Source: an uncultured Collinsella sp.
Lineage (GTDB): Bacteria; Actinomycetota; Coriobacteriia; Coriobacteriales; Coriobacteriaceae
Direction: 5' to 3'
Assembly (NCBI GenBank): GCA_905204635.1
Contig: CAJLAN010000121.1
Coordinates: 1-5,769 of the forward strand
DNA length: 5,769 nucleotides
How positions within the stretch are numbered: position 1 is the stretch's first letter; every line of letters begins with the position of its first letter. The translations under genes and the position numbers were made by a program. Positions 1 to 4,890 of this stretch are shown here, one piece after another. The notes below the pieces were generated by a model. It was not told the origin of the DNA and ran no database searches. It worked only from the letters and a program-made list of their open reading frames with translations.

Positions 1-780
1 CTCGAGGCCAAGGGCTTCCCGCGCGAGGCCGTGTCGATGATCGAGTCCACCGACCGCGAGACCACCGGCGAGCTCATGAAGCTCCGCGGTATTGTCGACG
101 TACTCATTCCGCGCGGCGGTGCAGGCCTGATCCAGCGCTGCGTGCGCGAGTCGCTTGTGCCGGTGATCGAGACGGGCACGGGCAACTGCCACATCTACGT
201 GCATGAATCCGCCGACTTTGATAAGGCGCTCAACATTATCGTTAATGCCAAGACCCAGCGCGTAGGCGTGTGCAATGCCGCCGAGTCGCTGCTGGTCGAC
301 CGTGCTGTGGCCGATGCGTTTTTGCCCGCGGTCGTGACCGTGCTGCATGACCACGGCGTGCTGATTCACGGCGACGAGGCAACCTGCGCCGCATGCGCCG
401 ATGCCGGGCTTGTGGAGGGCGATGACTACGTCGCCGCGACTGAGGAGGACTGGGGTCGCGAGTACCTGGCGCTCGAGATGAGCGTGAAGGTCGTGGCAAA
501 CGAGGACGAGGCCATCGCACACATCAACCGCTACGGCACGATGCACTCCGAGGCCATCGTTGCCGAGGACACGGATGCTTGCGAGCGCTTCCTGGATGCG
601 GTCGATGCCTCGGCCGTGTACGCCAACGCCAGCACGCGCTTCACCGACGGCGGCGAGTTTGGCCTGGGCGCCGAGATCGGCATCTCGACCCAAAAGCTCC
701 ACGCCCGTGGCCCCTTTGCCGCCGAGGCCCTCACCACCTACAAATACAAGCTCCGCGGCACCGGCCAGGTCCGTCCCTAA
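1..780 (+). CDS. proA: Gamma-glutamyl phosphate reductase (glutamate-5-semialdehyde dehydrogenase), 5'-truncated by window edge
   Basis: ProA performs the NADPH-dependent reduction of gamma-glutamyl phosphate to glutamate-5-semialdehyde in the cytoplasm, the second step of proline synthesis from glutamate. The frame is open from base 1 to the TAA at 778-780, giving 259 residues. The family is about 415-420 residues long, so roughly the first 155-160 are outside the window. The in-frame GTG at 31 is internal, not a start. Visible signatures are LIPRGGAGL (residues 35-43 of the visible part), then NAKTQRVGVCNAAESLLV with the presumed catalytic cysteine at visible residue 91 (bases 271-273), then the conserved C-terminal block ASTRFTDGGEFGLGAE followed by STQKLHARGP and EALTTYKY. 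These align well with E. coli ProA as remembered. No frameshift or missing key residue is seen. proB would be expected upstream, outside the window. The gene ends 14 bases before a terminator and converges on the HD gene. Confidence 0.96.
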   Translation, partial: LEAKGFPREAVSMIESTDRETTGELMKLRGIVDVLIPRGGAGLIQRCVRESLVPVIETGTGNCHIYVHESADFDKALNIIVNAKTQRVGVCNAAESLLVDRAVADAFLPAVVTVLHDHGVLIHGDEATCAACADAGLVEGDDYVAATEEDWGREYLALEMSVKVVANEDEAIAHINRYGTMHSEAIVAEDTDACERFLDAVDASAVYANASTRFTDGGEFGLGAEIGISTQKLHARGPFAAEALTTYKYKLRGTGQVRP

Positions 781-794
781 CGCCCGCGCAAACA

Positions 795-835
795 AAAACC
801 ACCACAAAGGTGCCTGTCCCCTTTGTGGTGGTTTT
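795..835. terminator. Bidirectional rho-independent terminator between proA and the HD gene
   Basis: The arms AAAACCACCACAAAGG (795-810) and CCTTTGTGGTGGTTTT (820-835) are perfectly complementary over 16 bp around the 9-nt loop TGCCTGTCC. The A-tract on the left and the T-tract on the right make the structure usable on both strands. This fits its place between the convergent proA and HD genes, whose stop codons lie 14 and 15 bases away. It matches the element at 1505-1545 except for one loop base (C818 versus T1528). Confidence 0.9.
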
Positions 836-850
836 AGGTGGCGTTGACGG

Positions 851-1450
851 TTAGGCCTGGAAGGTATCTCGGTCGGGGGCGAAGGACTGCATGGCCGCGA
901 TGGTGCGGTCAAAGAGCTCGGGGAGCTCCCAGCCCAACATCTCGGCGCCCTGCGAAATCACGTCGCGCGAGCAGCCGGCGGCAAAGCGTTTGTCCTTGAA
1001 CTTCTTCTTGAGCGACTTAGTCGTAAAGTCCATAACGCTCTTGCTCGGGCGCATGATGACGGCAGCGCCGATCAGGCCGGTGAGCTCATCGCAGGCAAAC
1101 AGGATCTTTTCCATCTGCAGCTCGGGCTTGGGTAGTGAGGTGTTGAAGTCCGACGTGTGCGTCTGGATGGCGCGAATGAGCTCGGGAGACGCACCTTCGC
1201 CCTCAAGAATCTCGGCAGCATAGATGGTGTGGTTCATGGGGTCGTCCTCATGCTCCTCCCAATCCAGGTCGTGCAGCAGACCGACGATGCCCCAAAACTC
1301 CTCGTTCTCGGGGTCGAACTCGCGCGCAAAGTAGCGCATAGTGCCCTCGACCGTCTCGCCATGGGTGATATGGAACGGGTCCTTGTTGTGCTCATTGAGC
1401 AGTTCGAACGCGCGGTCGCGGGTGATTCCGGCGGTAAGCGGCTCTGCCAT
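851..1450 (-). CDS. HD-superfamily metal-dependent hydrolase, small single-domain protein
   Basis: This 199-residue cytoplasmic protein has the spaced metal-ligand pattern of HD phosphohydrolases: H30 in THGET, the doublet H60-D61 in GLLHDLDW, H98 in QTHTSD, and D121 in ACDELTGL. HD proteins use such ligands to bind divalent metal and cleave phosphoester bonds, often of nucleotides. The overall layout resembles the family of predicted HD hydrolases around 185-200 residues long (COG2316-like, from memory). The true substrate cannot be read from the sequence. No fused sensor, GGDEF or RelA domain is present, so a stand-alone nucleotide or small-phosphoester hydrolase is likeliest. The ATG at 1448-1450 is supported by an AAGGAG ribosome site (complement of 1457-1462) six bases upstream. 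The gene lies downstream of carD on the same strand, but a terminator separates them, so it probably has its own promoter within about 1451-1517. Confidence 0.9.
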   Translation of the reverse strand: MAEPLTAGITRDRAFELLNEHNKDPFHITHGETVEGTMRYFAREFDPENEEFWGIVGLLHDLDWEEHEDDPMNHTIYAAEILEGEGASPELIRAIQTHTSDFNTSLPKPELQMEKILFACDELTGLIGAAVIMRPSKSVMDFTTKSLKKKFKDKRFAAGCSRDVISQGAEMLGWELPELFDRTIAAMQSFAPDRDTFQA

Positions 1451-1488
1451 AAGAGACTCCTTGTGCTCGTGGGTATCGATAAGAATGA

Positions 1489-1517
1489 ATACTACTAGAA
1501 CAAGAAAACCACCACAA
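1489..1517 (-). promoter_or_regulatory. Weak candidate promoter for the HD gene, overlapping the carD terminator
   Basis: On the minus strand, TTGTGG (complement of 1512-1517) and TAGTAT (complement of 1489-1494) are separated by 17 bp. They match the sigma-A consensus at 3 of 6 and 4 of 6 positions. This would give a leader of about 30 nt before the HD start. The -35 would lie inside an arm of the carD terminator. The match is poor; it is listed mainly because the terminator implies that a promoter must exist nearby. Confidence 0.2.
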
Positions 1518-1545
1518 AGGTGCCTGTTCCCTTTGTGGTGGTTTT
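1505..1545 (-). terminator. Rho-independent terminator of carD, near-identical twin of 795-835
   Basis: The arms 1505-1520 and 1530-1545 form a perfect 16-bp stem around the loop TGCCTGTTC. The structure starts 13 bases past the carD stop codon when read on the minus strand, where it ends in TTTTCTTGTT. It carries A and T tracts on both sides, so it could also act on plus-strand transcripts. It should uncouple carD from the HD gene 55 bases further on. Confidence 0.88.
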
Positions 1546-1558
1546 TGGCGCGGATGGG

Positions 1559-2044
1559 TTAGTTGAGGGCGGCTTGGGCTAGGCGGGCTTCGGCGGCCTC
1601 CTCGGTGACGCCAAGGGCCACGGCGAACTCCTCGATGGAGCGGCGTTTGGCCTCCTTGAGTACGCGCATGTAGTAGGAGCTGGGTTTTTTATCAGCTTCC
1701 TCGGCCTGGCGAATGCGGTGCATCATGGTCTTTGCCACGCGGACCGTCTCGGGCGCGCCCAGCTTGAGCTGCTGCTTAAAGTGTGTCTCCTCAAGCGAGC
1801 TGTTGCGCTCGGTAAAGGTGTCGCACTCCAGCTCGTCATAGTGGCTCAGCAGGTGCTCGGCATCTTGCTGAGAGATGGCGGCGTGCAGACGGTCGGCCTG
1901 CGCCACGGGGTACATGAGGATCGTCTGCGCATGTCCCTGCTTGGTCTCGAGCAGCAGCATGGGCTGCGGTGTGTCGTCCCTAAAACCGACGACGGTGCAG
2001 ACTCCCTGGCCCGGATGAATGACGTGTTGACCGATTGAGAACAT
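1559..2044 (-). CDS. carD: CarD/CdnL-family RNA polymerase-binding transcription regulator
   Basis: This 161-residue protein opens with MFSIGQHVIHPGQGVCTVVG, the characteristic start of the CarD/TRCF RNA polymerase-interaction domain (about residues 1-58, closing with the family-like MYPVAQADRLHAAIS). A helical C-terminal domain follows (about 62-161) with a basic stretch near residues 127-136 (RVLKEAKRRS). CarD proteins bind the RNA polymerase beta subunit lobe and usually stabilise the open promoter complex. Length matches mycobacterial CarD (162 residues). The protein contains no tryptophan. The position equivalent to the DNA-wedging Trp85 of mycobacterial CarD, just after an Asn, appears to be Ser82. 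So the polymerase-binding part looks normal, but the DNA-contacting part may act differently. The ATG (complement of 2042-2044) has GGAGGT three bases upstream. The gene is transcribed divergently from argS and ends at its own terminator. Confidence 0.88.
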   Translation of the reverse strand: MFSIGQHVIHPGQGVCTVVGFRDDTPQPMLLLETKQGHAQTILMYPVAQADRLHAAISQQDAEHLLSHYDELECDTFTERNSSLEETHFKQQLKLGAPETVRVAKTMMHRIRQAEEADKKPSSYYMRVLKEAKRRSIEEFAVALGVTEEAAEARLAQAALN

Positions 2045-2058
2045 GCTACCTCCAACTT

Positions 2059-2074
2059 ATACGAATTTACGTAT
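2059..2074. promoter_or_regulatory. Inverted repeat upstream of carD, possible operator
   Basis: ATACG (2059-2063) and CGTAT (2070-2074) form an inverted repeat with the 6-bp AT-only spacer AATTTA, 15-30 bases before the carD start. If the candidate carD promoter is right, the repeat covers the transcription start. It could bind a dimeric regulator. The arms are short, so chance occurrence in AT-rich DNA is possible. Confidence 0.3.
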
Positions 2075-2078
2075 GTCT

Positions 2079-2087
2079 AGAATAACA
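2079..2087 (-). promoter_or_regulatory. Candidate extended -10 element for carD
   Basis: On the minus strand TGTTATTCT contains a TGn extension and the hexamer TATTCT (4 of 6 to TATAAT). It would start transcription near 2072 and give a leader of about 28 nt. No convincing -35 hexamer is seen 16-18 bp upstream, which is tolerable for an extended -10 promoter. Confidence 0.35.
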
Positions 2088-2290
2088 CGCTGACGTGCGC
2101 AAACCCGTACTTTATGCAGGAAAAGCACACAACTCTGATAGGTAAGAGTATTCGATAACAGACGCAGCTCATTCACACATTTATGCATTTTCAACGCCTG
2201 CATAATCTGCAGGCAGACCGGCATCTTTGAGTGACTCCATACAAGCTGTAGTCATTTTTGTGCATATGCAATATCTATTAGCTTTACCCT
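2088..2290. other. AT-rich intergenic stretch between the carD and argS promoters, no gene seen
   Basis: The divergent carD-argS gap is 342 bases long. Outside the promoter candidates this part is visibly richer in A and T than the genes. It holds one clear inverted repeat (2196-2214) and a weak bulged hairpin near 2233-2255 followed by five T. Short frames on both strands (for example minus 2181-2375 and a 15-codon frame from 2183) lack a ribosome site or a recognisable product. No T-box motif or arginine-rich leader peptide is visible ahead of argS. Confidence 0.6.
2196..2214. repeat. Perfect 6-bp inverted repeat, GCCTGC-N7-GCAGGC
   Basis: GCCTGC (2196-2201) and GCAGGC (2209-2214) flank ATAATCT. 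No T-run follows on either strand, so it is not a standard terminator. It lies about 80 bases upstream of the candidate argS -35 and about 150 bases from the carD start. A protein-binding palindrome is possible, and chance cannot be excluded. Confidence 0.35.
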
Positions 2291-2319
2291 GCGACAGTGC
2301 CCGTCGCTTGTGATAGAGT
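2291..2319 (+). promoter_or_regulatory. Probable argS promoter
   Basis: GCGACA (2291-2296; 4 of 6 to TTGACA) and TAGAGT (2314-2319; 4 of 6 to TATAAT) are separated by exactly 17 bp. TGA directly before the -10 supplies an extended -10 TGn element. Transcription would begin near 2326, giving a leader of about 60 nt. It is the best-spaced plus-strand match in this gap. Confidence 0.5.
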
Positions 2320-2375
2320 GCTACAAACTCTGGCTTTTGCCCTACGAGTGACCAAGAGCTCGGGGGCTTTAACAC

Positions 2376-2382
2376 AAGGAGG
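2376..2382 (+). promoter_or_regulatory. Strong argS ribosome binding site that fixes the start
   Basis: AAGGAGG lies four bases before ATG 2387. This near-perfect anti-16S match selects the ATG at 2387 over the in-frame GTG at 2297. Translation from 2297 would add 30 non-conserved residues and would run through the candidate promoter. Confidence 0.92.
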
Positions 2383-2386
2383 ATCT

Positions 2387-4240
2387 ATGCCCGAGAAGAT
2401 TGAAGAGCTGGTACGCGCTGCGCTTGCTGCGGCCCAGGAGGCCGGCGACCTTTCCGCATTTGAACTTGACGATTGCGCTATCGAGCGACCGGCTGACACT
2501 TCTCATGGCGAGTGGACCTCTACCATGGCCCTGAAGTCCGCCAAGCTGGCCCACTGCGCCCCGCGCAAGATCGCCGAGGCCATCGTTGCCCATATGCCCG
2601 AGGACCCCGCGATCGAGAAGGTCGAGATCGCAGGCCCCGGCTTCATCAACTTCTACCTCTCCGTTGCCGTCAAGAATGCCATCTTTGGCGAGGCTCGCGA
2701 GAAGGGTATGGACTTCGCTAAGTCCAACGTCGGTGGTGGCCTGAAGACCCAGGTCGAGTTCGTTTCCGCCAACCCCGTCGGCCCCATGCACATCGGCCAC
2801 GGCCGCTGGGCCGCGCTGGGCGACTCGCTCTGCCGCGTTATGGATCACGCCGGTTACGACATCCAGCGTGAGTTCTACATCAACGACCACGGCTCTCAGA
2901 TGAACACCTTCGGCAACTCCATCAGCACGCGCTATATGCAGCTTGCCGACATCATCGCCAAGCAGGGCGTGGATATCGACGAGGCTCACAAGCTGCTGAT
3001 CGCCGACCGCGACGCCTTTGTTGCCGACGAGAACGACGAACACCCTGAGACCCATCCGTATCAGGACAACTTTGCCGAGACCCTGGGCAAGGACTCCTAC
3101 GGCGGCGACTACATCATCGACGAGGCCGCCGAGTTCTGGCGCACCGACGGCGATAAGTGGGTCAACGCCGATCCGCAGGAGCGCATGGAGAGCTTCCGCG
3201 AGCGCGGCTATGTAAAGATGGTCGACAACATGCGCGACCTTTGCCATGCCGTTAACTGCGACTTCGATCGTTGGTTCTCCGAGCGCTCGCTGTATGTGAA
3301 GGACACCGAGGGCGAGACCGCCGGCACCTCCGCCGTCGACCGCGCTTTTGAGAAGCTCGACAAGATGGGCTATCTCTACACCAAGGACGGCGCCCTGTGG
3401 TTCCGCTCCACCGACCTGGGCGATGACAAGGACCGCGTTCTGATCAAGTCCGACGGCGAGTACACCTACTTCGCCTCCGACGTTGCCTATCACTGGGATA
3501 AGTTCCAGCGCGTCGACCACGTCATCGACATCTGGGGCGCCGACCACCACGGCTACATCGAGCGCGTCCGCTGCGTCTGCGATGCCTTGGGTTACCCCGG
3601 CAAGTTTGAGGTTCTGCTGGGCCAGCTCGTCAACCTGCTGCGCAACGGCAAGCCCGTCCGTATGTCCAAGCGTAAGGGCACCATGGTGACCCTGCAGGAG
3701 CTCGTCGACGAGGTCGGCTCCGACGCTGCCCGTTACACCCTCATCTCCAAGAGCTCCAACCAGATGGTCGACTTCGATATTGAGGCCGTCAAGAAGCGCG
3801 ACAACTCCAACCCGGTGTACTACGTGCAGTACGCTCACGCCCGCGTGTGCTCCATCCTGCGCCGTGCCGCTGACGTTACGCCCGAGCAGGCTGACGAGAT
3901 GGGCATGAAGGCCGTCGCCGCCAAGGCCATCGGTGAGAACGTCGATTACTCGCTGCTGACCGACCCGACCGAGCTCGCCCTTTCGCGCAAGCTCAACGAG
4001 CTCACCGACCTCATCGCCAGCTGCGCTCGCGACCGCGCCCCGTTCCGTCTGACGCACTTTGCTGAGGAACTCGCCGGCGACTTCCACAGCTTCTACGCTG
4101 CCTGTCAGGTGCTGCCGAGCGAGGGCCGTCCCGTCGACCCCGAGCTTTCGCGTGCCCGTCTGGCCGCTTGCGATGCCGTCCGTGTGACGCTCGCCCTGGT
4201 GCTCACCCTCGTTGGCGTTTCCGCGCCCGAGCAGATGTAA
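2387..4240 (+). CDS. argS: Arginyl-tRNA synthetase
   Basis: ArgS is a cytoplasmic class I aminoacyl-tRNA synthetase that attaches arginine to tRNA-Arg using ATP; it needs the tRNA bound to activate arginine. The 617-residue product shows the family order. An N-terminal tRNA D-loop-recognition domain (about 1-115) includes GPGFINFYLS at 84-92. The catalytic domain carries VSANPVGPMHIGHGR, with HIGH at 135-138, and YINDHGSQ at 164-171. Next come WGADHHGYIERV at 383-394 and the KMSKS-equivalent MSKRKG at 426-431. The helical anticodon-binding domain contains YVQYAHAR (479-486) and ends in VSAPEQM, a typical terminus. It is somewhat longer than E. coli ArgS (577), with extra acidic sequence around 205-265. 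Codons are strongly C-biased, as expected for a highly expressed gene. No paralogue or resistance context is seen, so this is taken as the housekeeping copy. It has its own promoter, ribosome site and terminator, so it is probably monocistronic. Confidence 0.97.
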   Translation: MPEKIEELVRAALAAAQEAGDLSAFELDDCAIERPADTSHGEWTSTMALKSAKLAHCAPRKIAEAIVAHMPEDPAIEKVEIAGPGFINFYLSVAVKNAIFGEAREKGMDFAKSNVGGGLKTQVEFVSANPVGPMHIGHGRWAALGDSLCRVMDHAGYDIQREFYINDHGSQMNTFGNSISTRYMQLADIIAKQGVDIDEAHKLLIADRDAFVADENDEHPETHPYQDNFAETLGKDSYGGDYIIDEAAEFWRTDGDKWVNADPQERMESFRERGYVKMVDNMRDLCHAVNCDFDRWFSERSLYVKDTEGETAGTSAVDRAFEKLDKMGYLYTKDGALWFRSTDLGDDKDRVLIKSDGEYTYFASDVAYHWDKFQRVDHVIDIWGADHHGYIERVRCVCDALGYPGKFEVLLGQLVNLLRNGKPVRMSKRKGTMVTLQELVDEVGSDAARYTLISKSSNQMVDFDIEAVKKRDNSNPVYYVQYAHARVCSILRRAADVTPEQADEMGMKAVAAKAIGENVDYSLLTDPTELALSRKLNELTDLIASCARDRAPFRLTHFAEELAGDFHSFYAACQVLPSEGRPVDPELSRARLAACDAVRVTLALVLTLVGVSAPEQM

Positions 4241-4241
4241 G

Positions 4242-4264
4242 CTACGGGTCATTTGACCGTGTAG
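4242..4264 (+). other. Bulged hairpin directly after the argS stop codon
   Basis: CTACGGGTC (4242-4250) pairs with GACCGTGTAG (4255-4264) around the tetraloop ATTT. There is one G-U pair and one bulged G. It begins one base after the TAA and is not followed by a T-run. It may protect the argS mRNA 3' end or help polymerase pause before the terminator at 4286. Its role is inferred. Confidence 0.5.
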
Positions 4265-4285
4265 GTTTGGTTTAACTGAGCCTTG

Positions 4286-4319
4286 AAAGCCCGATCTCAC
4301 CACGGAGGTCGGGCTTTTT
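4286..4319 (+). terminator. Rho-independent terminator of argS
   Basis: AAAGCCCGATCTC (4286-4298) pairs with GAGGTCGGGCTTT (4305-4317) over 13 positions, including one U-G pair, with loop ACCACG and a TTTTT tract ending at 4319. It lies 46 bases past the argS stop. The A-rich left end is short, so it should work mainly on plus-strand transcripts. Confidence 0.92.
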
Positions 4320-4350
4320 GCGTTTGGCTAGACTATTTGGTTTGCTGAGA

Positions 4351-4490
4351 AATGCTACCAAATCGCAACTATACCGGTTTACGGGGCTGAATCGCCAACT
4401 GGCGACCATGGTGCCAATAGCAAAATTAAACCCGCAGTTAGATGGCTTATTGTTTCTTGAAAATGCAGGGTATGGTTGGCTTGCAGCATT
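4351..4490. repeat. Fold-back element A, diverged relative of element B
   Basis: AATGCT (4351-4356) is complementary to AGCATT (4485-4490), and CAACTATACC (4366-4375) pairs with GGTATGGTTG (4469-4478) with one G-U pair. This gives an imperfect inverted repeat enclosing about 93 nt. Inside are two small hairpins that compete for the same bases: CGCC-AACT-GGCG (4393-4404), and TGGC-(G)-AC with GT-GCCA around CATG (4400-4416). A further 7-bp hairpin, ATTTGGT/ACCAAAT (4335-4341 and 4357-4363), competes with the left arm. Its right half (4423-4478) aligns without gaps to 4649-4704 of element B at 35 of 56 bases by hand count. No transposase gene or target-site duplication is visible. It could be a miniature mobile element or a structured RNA. 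Confidence 0.5.
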
Positions 4491-4530
4491 CTGGCCCCGT
4501 AATCCGGCGTAGTTTTGAAAAATGTCTCTT

Positions 4531-4560
4531 GGGGACGGAGGAAAATGGATCATTTTTGTC
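4531..4560 (+). repeat. GGGGAC motif with a small AT hairpin
   Basis: GGGGACGGAGG (4531-4541) is followed by AAAATG-GAT-CATTTT (4542-4556), a perfect 6-bp stem with a 3-nt loop ending in a T-run. GAC (4534-4536) and GTC (4558-4560) can also pair around it. The GGGGAC core recurs near 4820 and 4845, and as the complement of the terminator loops. A GGAC-type tetranucleotide beside a hairpin is reminiscent of REP sequences used by TnpA/RAYT transposases, but that link is a hypothesis here. Confidence 0.4.
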
Positions 4561-4587
4561 TCGCGGAGGGGTGGCGCGGACCCGTCC

Positions 4588-4746
4588 GCCGCGAATCGTG
4601 CTCATCTCCTACGTTTTGCCGCATACCCCGAACCATACCGTAAAGTTCGATATAAAACCGCAAGTAGCGGACTCGCTGTTTTTGATAAAACAAGGGTATG
4701 GTCAGGGGTCCGGGGGCAAGCGTAGTAGATAGGTGCGTTTCGTGAC
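4588..4746. repeat. Long fold-back element B (imperfect inverted repeat, 52-nt arms)
   Basis: Bases i and 9334-i are complementary over long stretches. From the outside in, the matches are: CG at 4597-4598 and GCGAA at 4591-4595 within a weaker outer part; ATCT (4604-4607) with AGAT (4727-4730); CTACG (4609-4613) with CGTAG (4721-4725); TTGCC (4616-4620) with GGCAA (4715-4719); ACCCC (4625-4629) with GGGGT (4705-4709); and ACCATACC (4632-4639) with GGTATGGT (4695-4702). That is 27 Watson-Crick pairs in the inner 36-nt arms alone. The interior contains a second hairpin, AAAACCGC (4654-4661) with GCTGTTTT (4675-4682), 7 of 8 pairs. Such a structure could be a non-autonomous mobile element or a structured RNA. 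No promoter was assigned to it. Confidence 0.65.
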
Positions 4747-4808
4747 ACGGCGAATCCCGACGCCACGGATTTGCTCCTTAGTCGCTCCATTTCAAGGCGC
4801 CTTAGGGG

Positions 4809-4855
4809 AAGAGTGTCCCTTTTGACTAGTCGTTTAAGAACGTCCCCAATGACTA
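4809..4855 (-). repeat. Paired 20-nt GGGAC-containing direct repeats, 27-bp period
   Basis: Read on the minus strand, the copies are TAGTCATTGGGGACGTTCTT (complement of 4836-4855) and TAGTCAAAAGGGACACTCTT (complement of 4809-4828), 15 of 20 identical, with 7 nt between them. The pair lies just upstream of the candidate rho -35 at 4858. From memory, similar GGGGAC repeats are scattered through Coriobacteriia intergenic regions. A mobile-repeat origin is likelier than a regulatory role, though the position next to a promoter leaves the latter open. Confidence 0.55.
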
Positions 4856-4857
4856 AG

Positions 4858-4885
4858 TTGCAGGTGACGGCGGTTGTGTTACACT
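4858..4885 (+). promoter_or_regulatory. Candidate rho promoter
   Basis: TTGCAG (4858-4863) and TACACT (4880-4885; 4 of 6) are 16 bp apart. TGT directly upstream of the hexamer makes an extended -10. Transcription would begin near 4892 and leave a leader of about 138 nt. The -35 matches the consensus at only 3 of 6 positions, so the call rests mainly on the extended -10 and location. Confidence 0.45.
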
Positions 4886-4890
4886 AACGC

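Larger units (their letters stand above)
4320..4879. other. Repeat-rich intergenic region with no convincing gene
   Basis: This stretch between the argS terminator and the rho promoter holds two fold-back elements, a GGGGAC motif with a hairpin and paired GGGAC direct repeats, listed separately. A perfect 10-bp palindrome AAGGCGCCTT lies at 4794-4803. Several overlapping open frames of 62-96 codons exist on both strands (for example 4318-4512 plus, 4442-4732 plus, 4272-4553 minus and 4602-4790 minus). They overlap one another, lack good ribosome sites and cross the inverted repeats. A fold-back stays open on both strands more easily, so I read them as by-products. No tRNA cloverleaf was found. 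Confidence 0.6.

Noticed and set aside
242..520. Arginine-rich minus-strand frame inside proA
   Set aside because: It is a composition shadow of a well-conserved enzyme gene.
2181..2375. A 64-codon minus-strand frame upstream of argS
   Set aside because: It starts with GTG, has no ribosome site, overlaps the argS promoter and leader, and has no recognisable product, although its last 20 residues look mildly protein-like.
2297..2386. A 30-residue N-terminal extension of ArgS from GTG 2297
   Set aside because: It lacks a ribosome site, overlaps the candidate promoter and does not resemble ArgS. AAGGAGG fixes ATG 2387.
2320..2386. T-box riboswitch or arginine-rich leader peptide ahead of argS
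   Set aside because: The leader is only about 60 nt, with no T-box consensus, no specifier-type stem and no leader terminator.
2369..4303. A 644-codon open frame antisense to argS
   Set aside because: It is the mirror of argS codons in a GC-rich gene, gives a low-complexity Val/Leu/Gly/Ala product with no known motif, and crosses the argS terminator. argS is unambiguous on the plus strand.
4272..4553. A 93-codon minus-strand frame over element A
   Set aside because: It runs through the argS terminator and the fold-back, overlaps a plus-strand frame of similar quality and shows no domain.
4442..4790. Several overlapping 62-96 codon frames over element B
   Set aside because: Frames on both strands are open together, as an inverted repeat would favour, and none has a convincing ribosome site. 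The possibility of a shared peptide is kept only as an alternative in the findings.
4700..4860. A tRNA or CRISPR-like array in the argS-rho gap
   Set aside because: No cloverleaf with TTC and CCA-end features, and only two imperfect repeats with a 7-nt gap, which does not fit a CRISPR array.
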